Assembly: GCA_002633005.1 (NCBI GenBank)
Contig: NMRA01000009.1
Span: 1,929,366-1,993,365, forward strand
Length of the DNA stretch: 64,000 nt
DNA from: Phoronis australis
Lineage: Eukaryota > Phoronida > Phoronidae
Direction: 5' to 3'
The notes beneath the pieces were generated by a model that ran no database searches, was not told where the DNA came from, and saw only the letters and a list, made by a program, of their open reading frames with translations. Below are positions 22,300 through 34,770 of this stretch, one piece after another (positions within the stretch are counted from its first letter, which is position 1; each line of letters starts with the position of its first letter). The position numbers and the translations under genes were made by a program.

Positions 22300-24870
22300 A
22301 TTAACAACTTTCTACCGACAATAAGACAAAATAAATCGATGCAGTCACTGAATGTCATTTCCCCATAATGTGTACCAAATTGAAAAGTTTTTACCATTAG
22401 TATAAAGTCTTTCTTCTGAAAGGAACAGGTAATATTAACTCAGTTAGAAAGGACAGGCAATTTTTAGCAGATGCTTTTGGCTTTCATTTCACTGGGATCT
22501 AGTTCCAGTGGCCTATAGAATTGCTTGTAAAAGAGGTCCAGTTTTGGCACGTGGCTTTCCTTCATGTAATCTCATTCAGCCTCAATAATGTCCACAATAA
22601 GATCCTTAAAGATACACACAACAGCACATCACTTGACTCGTTTTGTGTCCAAAATCTGACCCTGAACTAGACCAGAGTGTCATTAGGTCTTCTTTAGCTT
22701 CAGTCCCTCTTTTTTCTTCTAGGAAAGGAAATAAGCTTTTGTCCACACGATTCATTGCCTATGAAAGGCATCATCACCAACGAGGCTGACTCGTGTAGCA
22801 GTCAGATATAGTTCCTCTTCATACACAAACAATCCCCTGGCACATTTTCTTACGGTAACTTAATACTGCGATTCACATTTCTCCAGGGCCACTGACTTGT
22901 GCATTGTGCCATGCAGCACTGCTGGTGTGTGGAAATGCTGTGGTGAGAGAAAGTAGTAAAAAAGCTTGTCTATGTTGCGGCTTGAAGTGGCCTTAAAATG
23001 TCACTGCACCAGGAACAAATATTGAAATATGAATTATTAAGTACTCCAGGTTGGTTAGAAAATGCTACCTTTGTTTTTCAAAAATATGATGTGGTAACTG
23101 CGCTACAATTTCACACAAAAGTAAATAAATACTATTTTCAGAAAGTATGGGTGTATATAATAAGTATTGTATTAAACTACGTCTTTATTTTCATTCGTAG
23201 CCATAGCAATTCTTTATACGCATCACTTGCCTGCAAAATATGCAAGTTTTTTAGACAACTTCAAACGTTTGTTACCCATTTTTGAGGCTGAGGGAACCAT
23301 TTCTCAGACTTTTTATATTTTTCTTCTTTTAGAGAATATGAAGACTCAGAGGACCATTTAAAAATGAAAGATAATCTTCCTATTGCTTAAGAGTAATTAC
23401 AAATCGCAAGACACCATCAAAAATGCAAATTTCTAAAAAATGGCAGTCATTTGAATTTATAAACGACTTGCAACATTTCAAGGCATGAGCTAAGACTATT
23501 CAGTTACGGAGAATTCAGAAAATGTATTAATTTTTATGGGTTTACAATTGATAGCAAAGCAGTTTCATGAAATAAACTTGAAGGAACTTTATGAAGGTTA
23601 AGAATTATCTCACCATGCTCTTTCCCCAAGACATGTATTACCTGTTATTTCCACACCTTCAGTTGCACAAAATTTTACAATCCCAACCCCCTATGCCAAT
23701 TCCCCGCTAAGGACCTGAATAAGTAAATTAAAAAAACGAGTTTAATACTTTTCTTTAAAAATAGCTTGTTCCTTTTCAAAGGCTTTGTTCGTTGTCTCCG
23801 ATATAAAAAGTAGGCTTTGACAACACATCTGCACTGGATAGGAAGCTCTTGCTGGTTAAGTGCAGTCAAATGCTTAATACCAATTTTTGTCCATTCAGGG
23901 ACGGTGCAGAGAAGCGATGCATATCTCCTATGTAGGGTGCAAGCCCTCAAACCTAAAAACCAAATGCCACGTGAAAACAGACACGATAGATTTCCATTAC
24001 AGCCTGTAATAGATTTTCGGAAAATATAAGATAGGGAGTAAACAAATAGTCTAATGCAATGGATATTTGTCACGTACCCTTTGGCAGTGGGCTTGGATTG
24101 TAATCTTAACTCGCTAACCAATATCGAGTTGACAGCATAAACATTCAGCATTGATTGATGTGACTGTCGTTGACAAACCTGTTATAAATCATTTCAAACA
24201 ATAATACTTCTTTTATGTACGAAAAGATCCCGAATGCTACGTCAAATATCGTAACATACTTAACAAACAAAGATTAACCCCACTGGCGACTGTCCCGAAG
24301 TCGACATCGGCGAGTACCTCAGTTAACAAGCATCAGTAGAATAAACATGGAACAATCGTTAAAATAATCACAAACCTTACCTTTGTATAAAATCGTGCTT
24401 ACTTCCTCTCATACTTTCACGCAATCTCAGATTCAGTTGGCACGGCTGCAAGCCATTTCACCATGTATTTAAGGGCTCGTGAAGTCGAGGCTGCTTAATC
24501 TATTACACGCGCGCCCTCTAGTTAATGTAAATTTTCCGAATAGCCCCATTGATGCCTACGTCCACTTCAGTCGGCGTAGATAACAGAACCAACCATGTTT
24601 TTTGCATACACTATCATTTAATAGAATTTTAGTCCTGCAAATTGAAGAAAAACTTGCAAAATTGCTACTAACGTCCAAGGAACTTATGGTGTCAGCGCCT
24701 ATGCAATTACTTTCTTGTATGAACAAAACCGAGCTCGGGTTATTACGTTTGATATGAAACAACATGTATGGGAACAAACTCAAGTAGATTCCTATAATAT
24801 GAGAAATTGTATAAAACCTGAGGACATTGCGAGGCTGTCATAAACAGGAGGTATCACATATTGAACAAGA
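22300..24870. other. Intergenic, no gene recognised
   Basis: The longest frame is 158 codons on the minus strand (23675-24151), rich in Cys, Leu and Arg and without recognisable motifs or a plausible promoter. I regard it as probably non-coding. 3' sequence of the GPCR transcript (minus strand) presumably lies at the right end. Confidence 0.4.
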
Positions 24871-24875
24871 AGATA

Positions 24876-25862
24876 TCACATGTGAGTCACTGCATCCTTC
24901 ATTTCTGTATCGTGAATGTTTGAAGACTGACACCCATATAACGGCGTGGCTTTTTTTCGAAGAAGCAATACCTTAAACGCTTTTCGAAAGGTAGGATGTC
25001 TGAAGTTATAGATCAGTGGATTCACACATGAGTTCGCTGCGACCAGCGCATAAGCGACAAGTCTCAATATCTCCGTGGAAGACGACACAAGATCTGAACG
25101 AAATATCTCGATCAGTGTCAACGTTGGCAGAGGCAGGCAGCACAAACTAAATACGCCGACAACGAGCGCGAAAGTCTTGATCACCGGCAGATGTCGTTTC
25201 AAATGACCATTTGCCACCCTTAATTGAACGGATGGTGCTCTAACAATAGCATTATGAGTGATTCGAAGAAATGATACATAAAAACCAACTAGAATAATCA
25301 CAAACACGAAACACTGTAAACTTGTATACACGACGTATTCTTCACGAAACACTTTTCTGAATGCGCATTCCACTCCAGGGTACCACTTGTGCACTCCAAA
25401 CATGGGAATGATTCCGACTGACAAGCTAAATACCCATATGCAAGTGCTTGCAATGAGTGTCCGACGTGACGTTACTATGCTTCTATATTTGAGTGGTTTT
25501 ACCAGGGACAGACACCTGTCCGTAGTAATCCCGAGTAAGAAGAGCAGGGATGCACATAAGGAGACGTACGACAAACAGTAGCGTAAAAGACACAATTCCC
25601 TTATTTGTTTGAGATTCGGTGACAGTTGCAGAACTACCTGTAAAGGAAGGGCTATGAGTCCAACCATGAGATCCGCCAGGCTCAAGTTGACTACAAATAT
25701 ATTGCACGATGTCCGAAGATGGGAAAATTTCACAAACGATAAAATGACGAGACAGTTGCCAAAGATAATCAGCAAAGAAATCGTGCCAAGAAGAACTGTT
25801 TGTGCAATTCTCAGTGCCGTCCATTCTTCTGTCAATATTTCGGTACTGTTATTCCAACGCAT
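24876..25862 (-). CDS. Class A (rhodopsin-like) G-protein-coupled receptor
   Basis: An intact intronless 328-residue seven-transmembrane receptor of the plasma membrane, expected to couple an extracellular ligand to G proteins. Landmarks: N-glycosylation sequons at N4 and N5, G-N in TM1 (N36), L-A-D-L in TM2 (D64), a Cys pair for the TM3-ECL2 disulphide (C91, C166), D-R-C at 115-117 in place of D-R-Y, C-C-L-P in TM6 (241-244; the usual Trp is Cys), and N-P-L-I-Y in TM7 (281-285) followed by a helix-8 F-R-x-A-F. TM5 lacks the usual proline. Short loops and the missing TM5 proline recall melanocortin/adenosine-type receptors, but the ligand cannot be told. ATG at 25860-25862 is the first in frame. 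A decayed paralogue lies 4.6 kb upstream (30490-31795). Confidence 0.92.
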   Translation of the reverse strand: MRWNNSTEILTEEWTALRIAQTVLLGTISLLIIFGNCLVILSFVKFSHLRTSCNIFVVNLSLADLMVGLIALPLQVVLQLSPNLKQIRELCLLRYCLSYVSLCASLLFLLGITTDRCLSLVKPLKYRSIVTSRRTLIASTCIWVFSLSVGIIPMFGVHKWYPGVECAFRKVFREEYVVYTSLQCFVFVIILVGFYVSFLRITHNAIVRAPSVQLRVANGHLKRHLPVIKTFALVVGVFSLCCLPLPTLTLIEIFRSDLVSSSTEILRLVAYALVAANSCVNPLIYNFRHPTFRKAFKVLLLRKKATPLYGCQSSNIHDTEMKDAVTHM

Positions 25863-25980
25863 AGTTCATGGATCTTTCAATGTTTCATAACTTCGATGAA
25901 TTCTGTAAAGAGAGACGACTCCTTGTCTTGATTACCTCGTATGTGTTGCTAGGTGATAAATTATTCCATTGCAACGATTT

Positions 25981-26310
25981 CTACCACCACCACCACTGTC
26001 GCTATTGTCACCACAGCGGCAGCGACGCAGCGGCAGCGGCCGCAACAGCAGCAACTTGTGTTGAATATCTCATTTAGATATTTGCATTTTTTCTACGAAT
26101 ATGCTTCACCCATCAAATATTTTCGCCGGAGCCACTCTCTGTTTCTCTCTGTCTCTCCCCTCCCCTCTCTCCCTCCCTGCATTTATCCGTCCCAGCCTCC
26201 CTGACACCGTTCCGTCCTCCCTCCAACCCTCCCTCCTCCTCCCTCCTTCCCTAAGCCTCCCTCACTCCCTCCCTCTTTTCCTGCCCTCTTTGGCTCTCAC
26301 CTCTCCCTCT
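25981..26310. repeat. Triplet-rich then CT-rich low-complexity tract
   Basis: 25981-26055 is rich in ACC and GCAGCGGC triplets; 26125-26310 is a polypyrimidine (CT/CCCT) tract on the plus strand. It lies just 5' of the minus-strand GPCR, so could influence its promoter by forming unusual structures. Function is not shown. Confidence 0.85.
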
Positions 26311-28038
26311 CCACCAACTATTTGGTTAGTTCAACATCAGCACGCCATGATTGCTGGAATATGAATCGTCTTTAATGAGCTTTCATGGGAGGTATGAGTA
26401 TTGTTTTCGTTTGATAAGTGTCTACACATTCGTCATCACTTACATGAACACTTCCGCTGCCGGAATCGACTCTTTACCTGACTGTGGTTAATAATAAACA
26501 GGTCGTGACCACAAGAACACTGACGTATATTACTGGTATCGGTTTGTACCCAGTACGCCTACAACTACTGGCGATTATTTCATTTACCGGGAATTATGCA
26601 AAATTGCCCTTTTGTCACTTAATATACAAGAAAGTTGTTTTAATAGAAAATTTCCACAACGCACATTAAGAAGTATTCAATATTTTGACCAAACGCGTAC
26701 AGCGACCAAAGAGGGACGGACAGCATCATGATTTTTATGTACACTTGTTTCTTTGATATAGCTGTGTTGCGAAAGATGCAGTATCTATCGTTAGAGTAGA
26801 TTTTCAGTACTTATATTACACGTCTAGCAATATACGTATTAAAAGTAATGTGCGTAATTTGTGAACCTGCATCAAATACACTGCGCGCATAAAACCGGGT
26901 CGAGAGCATCCACTCAGACACGTGTCAAGTGGGCGCGAAAGATGAAGATAGCTCATCCTTAAAGATTCGCTTAAAACGGCGATTCGGGCTTAAAACTCAA
27001 TTAAGTTACCATACTGGTAGTTTTGATGCATATTCACACATTTAAAACAGGACACGTGGTATATAAAGGAATCAACAAGAATAAAGACTGCGTGGCTGTA
27101 GTTCAGATAAAGATCAACTGTGTCCAATAATTTGAAACAGTCTCTCGACGGCAAGAACTACATAACTTAGCATCATTATTGCCAAACTCAAAATGCTCAC
27201 ATGACAATCATAGTGAATATTCTTCAACTATTAGTATAGTCCAAAAACACGTTTGAATTTCTATGGACTGTAATTCGAAGCCCTGGCTTACAATGACAAG
27301 GCTACAATAAAAAAACAAATGACTGCAAAACTTACCTGTCTCAGGTGCGCACATTCCCATGACTGCAGATGTTAACTGCATTCGCCCGTGACGAGTGTAG
27401 ATATTTTATGCACTCAGGAACGTGACGTAGCAGGGACGTCTCATGTGTTGGGTATTGTGATAGTTTCTCAACAAGCCTGGGTCATTGCCAGTGTCCGTTG
27501 TATTAGCAAGTCATTGTCACCGTCAGGTTTCACACAACTGTCAAGTAAAATTTTTATCATGATGAGCGGCCACGTCTCAACACTGGCCAGAGATAAACAC
27601 AGATGGAGAAGAAAATCTTGGACCGATACGAAAGGACAGAGATACCCCTTGATCGGCTTCCATAGCGAGCTTCTGAGTAATTCACTGGAAAAAATCTCTA
27701 TTCCAAAGGAACCTCACTGTATGTACCTTCATTAATTATTAGTGTGCACTGTGCCCATAACACTTGAATGTAAAGTACAGCAGTCCCAGACAACTAACAT
27801 ATTCACCATAACTTAGTTGTTCTTAAGGTAATGGAAGACCGAATCCACCAGTCTGTGTATTTTTCAAAATAATTAAAAATATAAATTTTAACCCAGTAAA
27901 AGTAAAAGGCCTGTAGAATTATTTTGTTCCAATTTGCCGTTTATTGGGTCACATGTCCATGATGTTTTGGTAAAATGAAGCAATAAGGTACAATCACAGC
28001 AAAATTAGGGTATCAATAACATGGTCGAATTGTATTTG

Positions 28039-28040
<2 letters not shown>
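26311..28040. other. Intergenic, no gene recognised
   Basis: Short frames only; the longest (27388-27735, 115 codons) has no recognisable family or clear splice context. Confidence 0.4.
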
Positions 28041-28083
<43 letters not shown>

Positions 28084-28085
28084 CA
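28041..28085. repeat. (CA)n microsatellite
   Basis: About 22 CA units with one CG interruption. A looser CA/CG-rich stretch follows at 28436-28490. Confidence 0.97.
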
Positions 28086-30485
28086 AAAGATGAAATCTCA
28101 AAAACAATGAAAGCCATAGTGCAACTGTTGAATGTTTTGAAGACAATTCCTAACGACGTTTAGCGTTTAGAAGAACAGTACATCAAGTATGTGAAGGTTT
28201 CAAAAGAATCCAATCCGTCACTTTTGAGATGATAATCCGAAGTAACCCAAATTTGGACATTTTTGTAGGGTCTTACAAATGCATTACATAGCGAAAGCTT
28301 AGTTTTCGTCAAACGTGAGGTTTGTGAGAGAACTTAAACTTAGACTTATAGATAATGAATTAAAAGTCGTATTATTTTAACGAAGATCATATTTTAGCTA
28401 GAGTTCTGTTGGAGTTAGAGTATAGTTCCTCACTTACGCACACATGAACGCGTACGCACGCAAACACGTACACGCACAGTCATACATACAGTTAATTTGC
28501 ACTTCCTGAAAGGAAGGCATTTGGCACGGCTTCATTTTTAAATCTCAATAGAAGGTACAGCAACTTATTACTGCATTTGATTCATCAAAATTCTATTTTT
28601 ACGTTACCGTGAATGTACGATCAAAGGCAGCCTAGCTATCAATATGTCACACAGGTCACTCGCAGGTATTTCGGTTGTCAAACGATGATGACGTTTTAGT
28701 ATGTGATATATGGCCTAAAGTGAATTAATTAGTGATTTTTTTCTTTTCGTCTAAATAAATCTACATCGGATTCCGAACTACTTGTTACAGCCCACGCACA
28801 CGAATTACATGTATTTTTATAGAAAATTAGTGTGCTGTTTCATGTCACGAATTTGCCATTTTCATTGAAAATCAACTGGGATCGACCCATTATCCAGCGA
28901 GACCAGACAGCTCATTTCCATGTCATTCGAGTTGCTTATAGCAGAAGTGTAATCGAGTGAAGACAATTGAGCACGGACTACTATCTTGAGCAGTCAAGTA
29001 GCTGGATTCAATTAGGGTGCATAAACTCAATAGTGAACCGATTTTTATGGCTCGAACACCGATTTCGTTTTATTTGTTATGTTCTACCTATTTCTGGAAT
29101 ATTTTTTTCTTGAAAATGCGTAGCTTTCCAAAAAGCAGTTTTATACTTTGATTAGCAAAATTGTTTATTACATATGACCCTGCTCGCAACGTTCGGTTAA
29201 CTCTGTAAGTCCCTTTGAACACAGTATGAATGATGATCGCCGGTCAATTTTCAGTTCAGATGTCTCTGCTTTAGCGTGGCGCATAATGACCGGAATACCT
29301 GGTTCTTGCCAGTTCATTAGGAGATGTTGAAGTCAATGCAAATGTCAAATCCAATGACTATGCGCCCATCCCATTACGAACACAATTTAACGCTGAAAAA
29401 CTAGAGCTAGAGCTCGCGTGAACCGAGGCTCATGACATTGTCCATTATAACAGAGGGGTCGAGTGGCAAACGAATTACGCGCTCTCTCATACACACATCA
29501 TTCTGATAAGCGCCGTAGTGTGTACATGAACAAGTTAAGTCACCTATGCTCAGGCAGGTTATACAGTAGAGGTTGGGACGTGTCAACAAAGAACCACAAA
29601 GAGTTGCCATGCGGGGAGAGTAGTTCACTGATGTTTGCCTTTCAAACAATGAAAACTTTCAATGTCCAATGCCAAATTTAGTTTTATTCAACATTGTCTA
29701 GAATGGGCGGCATCCAAAGTTACCACGAACAGGCAGCAGCCATCGATGCCACTCATAGCTGTTCCCAATGTTCAGTCAAAAGAGCACACTAAATTCCAAG
29801 CGCTGCGGTACATGTAAGTGCCTAATCCATTCCTCGGTCTTGTCATGGCGTGCCTTGCGCCAAAAATGGTCTCCCGAAATAACGAACAATCAGTTCTTCG
29901 AAAGCCCACAATTCTCTTGTCATCTCAGTAAGAGACAAGGTGATGGCTGATTTTTGTAGCTACAGTTAATGGTCTGAATCGAAACTTTGCTTCTTTGATG
30001 GAACGTAGGCTTAAAACCACTTCCATTGTTTGTTTTTGAAGTGCAGGTTCTAGGGCAAGTTCTAGTCATTATCAATGTTGGTAAAATGTACTTACCATTA
30101 ATGATTTTGTTCATATTCCAAGGGTTGTCTCTTTCTAATGTATTCACCCTCCCATGAGCAGTTGACTAAAAGCAAGCTCCAGAAATATCACGCCAGAGAG
30201 GGTTTACCGTCAGGCACAAAACTGAAAATGGCGACAGTGTTTAATCACACAGCAGCTTATGAATCCCATCTCGTTATTCTCAATAACTGAATTAAAATGA
30301 TCCAATGAAAGCCTTTGAGATATTATGTAATGAGATCACGGTTGTGCCGGTGGAGGCTAATAGAAATTATCAGTCATTAAACAAGAAGATATTGAATTTT
30401 AGTCACCGGCATTTGTTTGTGTATTGTCAACGTTTGGAGCGTAATCCATCCGCGTTAAATGGTCAATACTATTCGGCGAACGACA
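28086..30485. other. Intergenic, no gene recognised
   Basis: No feature recognised beyond the imperfect CA-rich stretch at 28436-28490. Confidence 0.45.
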
Positions 30486-30489
30486 ACGA

Positions 30490-31795
30490 TGGTTGCGGTG
30501 AAACATCCGTCTCCTGAATGCCTTGGAAAGGGAGGGGAAGGGGGCTTGGCTGAAGTTGTATATAAAAAGATTCGCATCATAGTTTACTGTTATCAGCACA
30601 AAAGCTATCAGACTCACTACCTCTGTCGTAGGCGAAACGAGATCTGGACGAAATATTTCTATCGCTGTCAAATTGGCAAAGGTAGCCAGTTACGTAGATC
30701 TGAATTGTATCGACAAATCTTTGCATTTAGCCAAATATCTGAAAAACTATCAATTTTAACTTATTAAGTAGGAAGTAGAAACCATGAAGATTTAGATTTT
30801 TGATATTTTACCAATATGTCATTAATTGAGACACGTAACTGTATTTTAGTAAAATTTAGCAAAAAAGGAAAAATGAATAGCAAAAATAACGGTATCACCG
30901 GTAGATGGCCTCGCGTCATTGTAAGACTGACTGACGGTGATATCGTGAAATCTTAATGAACTGTGCGTAGGTGCGCGTACGTGCAGCCAACCACCTTGTG
31001 GCATTTGAACGTAGCGCCTGCGAACCGTAAGTTACGGTCAGTGCTCAAGCCGATACGGTGTGCTTTGGACGCCTACTTGCCTCTAATTTTAACACTACAG
31101 CACTGCTGTGCGTACAAACAACACATAAATATCAAAGGGATGAATATAAAAATAAAACAGTGTATGTTGGTAAGAACGGCATATTCTACACGAAAAGCTT
31201 TTCGAAATGTCTATTCCACTCCCGTGAAAAATGTATGCATCCCAAATATGGGCAAGAACCCGATTGTGACGTTATCAATCCATATGCAAGTGGTTTCACC
31301 AGTCGCCAGTAAGTAAATAAAAGGCCGGTAATGTGAGAGTATATGTTTGTACTTAAAGTAGGCAATACAGTAAGGCCGGAAGAGGAAGTCAGACCCCTTT
31401 ACGGCAATGGCGTAAACTAACCGAGGAACTCAGTGGTGATTGATAAACACCTATCTATAGGCATTCCAAATAAGAACAACAAGGATGCAATCAGTGAGGT
31501 ATACGGCAAACGGTAGCGTAAAAAGCAAAAATCCGTATTTTTAGGCTTGTCGGCATTTGCAAAACTATCCGTAGAGGGGAGTAGTGATTTCCACCACGAC
31601 TTTAGCCAGGGTCATGTTAAATGTGTTGCACGTTGTCCGAAGTCTATTTTTCAAACATCGCAAATTATAAAATGTCTTGGTTATTTCCTTATCTATCGTC
31701 AGGGATACTGTAGGAAGAAGAACGATTTATGATATTTTCAACGAATTCTATTTCTAGTGTTACTATTTCGCTAGTGCTACTCCAATACATGGTAC
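30490..31795 (-). pseudogene. Decayed paralogue of the GPCR at 24876
   Basis: Minus-strand blocks follow the intact receptor in order. 31790-31720 matches its N-terminus and TM1, 31660-31420 matches TM1-TM3 (the AACGGTAGCGTAAAA block corresponds to AACAGTAGCGTAAAA in the gene), and 31320-31130 matches the ECL2 region. 30930-30890 (ATCACCGGTAGATG) matches TM6, and 30690-30490 matches TM6-TM7 and helix 8. The last block still reads I-E-I-F-R-P-D-L-V and a corrupted TM7, where N-L-F-I-Y replaces N-P-L-I-Y. Unrelated sequence of about 180 bp interrupts it near 30700-30880, and no long frame survives. The order and orientation match a tandem duplicate of the intact gene. Confidence 0.85.
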
Positions 31796-32057
31796 AGGAA
31801 GTGGCGACGTTTCCATCAATCTTTCTTAATCTAACAGTCACGTTAAAAATACGAATTCGAGATTACAAGCCAGGCGTTTTTAAAACCAAAAAGAATTTAT
31901 TTCACATGATATAAATCATTCGACAACACCACTGCAATATTCCGAAAGCTCATTACCGTCTCTTGTTTGGGGCATTTTACATTGATTTTCTGGACGGATT
32001 TGTGTGATATTGCTTGCCTGGAATGCGTTTTACTGTGTAACTTTCAAGACTAAGTGG

Positions 32058-32345
32058 AAGGAGGAGGGAGGGGCAGAGAGTTGAAAGATGGACGCGGAGT
32101 GCGATGGAGAAAGGGAAAGGGAGGGGTAGGGGAGAGGGAGGGGTGAGGGAGCAACTGAAGATGGACGTAGAGTGCGAGAGGGGAGGGGGAGAGGGAGGGT
32201 GGAGCTAGGGAGAGACTAGTTATGGACAGAGAGTGCAGATGGACGTAGAGTGCGAAAGGGGAGGGGGTGGGAGAGAGAGACTGAAGGTGGACTTAGAGTG
32301 CGAGAGGGGAGGGGATCGAGACGGAGGGGAAGAGCGAGGGAGAGA
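32058..32345. repeat. GA-rich minisatellite with G-quadruplex-type runs
   Basis: At least four degenerate units begin GATGGACGTAGAGTGCGA (near 32090, 32163, 32238 and 32287), each followed by runs of G broken by A. 32113-32150 has at least five runs of three or four G with short spacers, the pattern of a G-quadruplex. It lies 5' of the decayed GPCR. Confidence 0.9.
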
Positions 32346-33024
32346 ATAAATATGTTAATACATGTTCGTTCAGGATACGAATAAGCGATGAATCTTAAAA
32401 GTTGCTTCACCATCAATAAACCATAATGCAGCAAACAAATTTGCCTTTATTGCCTTTCTCTGAAATATCTTCTTTCAGAGACATCCGTGCAACTTACTTG
32501 AGGATGTTCAAACGGCCAGTTTTATAATCAAATATATAAACCATTATCTGTTAATAGAGATGCATTCCTCAAACATGTTTCCAATTTGTGAAGACAAATG
32601 AACGGCGTCCGTGAGCTATATTTATAGATACTCGAGCCATGTTTACGCTTCGTAAGTGTATTTGCTGCGAGCAGGCCAGTGAGACGTTTCACGAATGCAG
32701 AGCTACATATTCATCCATGGTAAATACGCGAACGCCGTTGTTCGGGTAGCCTGATATATTTAGGGTTAGAGGCTTATTATTTTTTCATGGGTGCTTATTT
32801 AATTTGTTATGCAATACGAAGTCCGTCTGGATTATTGAATGGTTGAAATTCATATCCAATAAAGTATACCGTATACTATAATTTCATAAATTGATCAAAC
32901 ATAGCGTTCGATATTAATTCGCGTGATTCCCCTGTATTGTACATTTTTCAGTGCCGAAGAACGTCACTGACCAACGAGTAACCAGTGGTACAAGGATTAC
33001 GTATAGATTTCTATTCTCAACAAG

Positions 33025-33280
33025 ATGATGGACCTCGGTGATTTTAGGTTACTACGAGTTCACAACCCTTTGGTGTTACCTCGGGTGCAGGCAAAAGAGA
33101 CATCTTGCGATCGGGCGACCTTCATTCTAACACTGAAACAGTGCTGTCAGGCGAATGCACAGGCGTACGATTACGATTTCTGGGTGTCAACTATAGTGAA
33201 AGACGACGTGGGGTGTTGAGGAAATATTTAATGACTTGAGTAAAGAAGAGCAGGCTTATTTGATGGATGGGGAACGGGAT
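33025..33280 (+). pseudogene. Decayed TRP-type channel, exon 1 relic
   Basis: Matches exon 1 of the intact channel (51777-52043) along its length: the intact A-S-L-K-H-C-Y-Q-A and F-W-I-S-T-I-A-K-D become T-L-K-Q-C-C-Q-A and F-W-V-S-T-I-V-K-D. It is four codons shorter near the start, has a 2-nt deletion near 33212 that shifts the frame into TGA and TAA, and has lost its donor (AT at 33281 where the gene has GT). Confidence 0.88.
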
Positions 33281-34039
33281 ATTAGTACATTATGGGGCCT
33301 TTAATCATGAAACAATTGCACGGTCATTATATGGACCATCACACGCCTGGGTTCTGCCAAAAATAACTGTGACTAGATAGAAGACGCAATGTTAGCAAAT
33401 TAGTACCTATTTGGTTTTCTCCGGGATGAGACGGCCTCTCTGGGTTTAGATTGAATTAGCAGATTTTTATTCTGTTTGAGGACGTACGAGGCTGGAAATA
33501 GGCTGAGAACGAACCATGCAGGATGAAGAAAATGGTTAATACAAGGGCGATATTGTTCAGTTACGTTCCGTACAATGACGAACCTGCGTTGTCAATGGGA
33601 ACTACATTATTTAATGTGGTTCATACGGATGATCTTATGATGCCGTATGCTTCCATGATTGTCTGGTACCACTGAATGGTCTCTGTCAGTAACGGTTATG
33701 TTTTGACTGAAAGCGAATGCCTAATAATTTGAAAGTCAAGTTTAATGACTTATGCAGTTTGCGGTAAACTGAATCTCATCTAGACATAGTTTGAAGCACC
33801 GTGGGTGCCGTGCCTGTTTCACCCAAAAGATTCTTTGACTATTGAAATTGTTTAAAATGTTTTTCAAGCACACCCTTATTTTCAAGCACACGATATCATT
33901 TTTTCAAAATTCACGATTTAGTAAAGATCTTAAAATGTAGTGTTAATGTCTCTGTGTATCAACATAATGGCCACTAATTTCATTAAAAACGTAAAATATA
34001 ATTTAATTTGAGAGAATTTGTTTTTATGTTTACTTTCAG

Positions 34040-34237
34040 ATCAAACCTGGAACATCTTTTGAAAATTTACCCAACATGAACAACACGTTAACGATGTTTG
34101 CTGGGAAAGAAAATTGTTAAAGAAGTTGTTCCCAGTCGGACTGTCGAGATCTCTTCTGACTGCAGTTTTTACGAGATCTAAACAAATCGTTGAGTGGTTT
34201 CTACTGCACAACGCCGATTCTTTTGTTAAAGACGGAG
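34040..34237 (+). pseudogene. Decayed TRP-type channel, exon 2 relic
   Basis: The acceptor TTACTTTCAG is kept. The 198 nt match the 199-nt exon 2 of the intact gene: F-E-N-L-P-N-M is retained, a 1-nt deletion near 34105 brings in a TAA, and after it the other frame restores G-L-S-R-S-L-L. The donor is AT instead of GT at 34238. Confidence 0.88.
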
Positions 34238-34529
34238 ATAGGTTGTACGAATACTGTTGAAGAAAGTATCGTACGAGACATGTATATTTCAAAAACACTT
34301 TTTGAATTAAGTGAAACCGTAAATTTATGTCATCTTGATGTGTGCACTTATCGTCGCCTAGACCCTAATTCTTGAATTTGGGTCCTTCCCAGAACTCCAT
34401 TTAACTCGCAGTCCGACAGAGGGGGTGAACAGTCTGCCTAGGTTAAATTTCCTCTAGGTTTAGTAGATAGCAGGAATGACGTCTCATTATCACAGATCAT
34501 GTGGTTATTATTGATAATCAGTGCAGTCC

Positions 34530-34685
34530 CGTAGACAGGGGGACTCGAGCGAAACCTTTCTGCGGAAAAAGATCCAACCCTAGCCTATCCGACCTGATAA
34601 GGTAGGATATAGATGGACAACAACAACAAAATTGTTGCAGCTACTAGCACTACTAAAATCAATCATAACCACGTTAAAGATGTTA
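34530..34685. repeat. Dispersed repeat C, copy 2
   Basis: Second copy of the 16955-17110 family, lying inside the second intron of the decayed channel gene; see there for shared blocks. Confidence 0.6.
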
Positions 34686-34770
34686 TGTCTCATTAATCTG
34701 TGAATATGAAAATGATGTACTAGTTTACAAACAACCCGGGTCTTTCGGTGTGCCGGAAACCATTCGAAGG

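Noticed and set aside
23675-24151. 158-codon minus-strand frame
   Set aside because: Longest unexplained frame, but no motif, no plausible promoter or splice context, and a length within chance for AT-rich DNA of this size.
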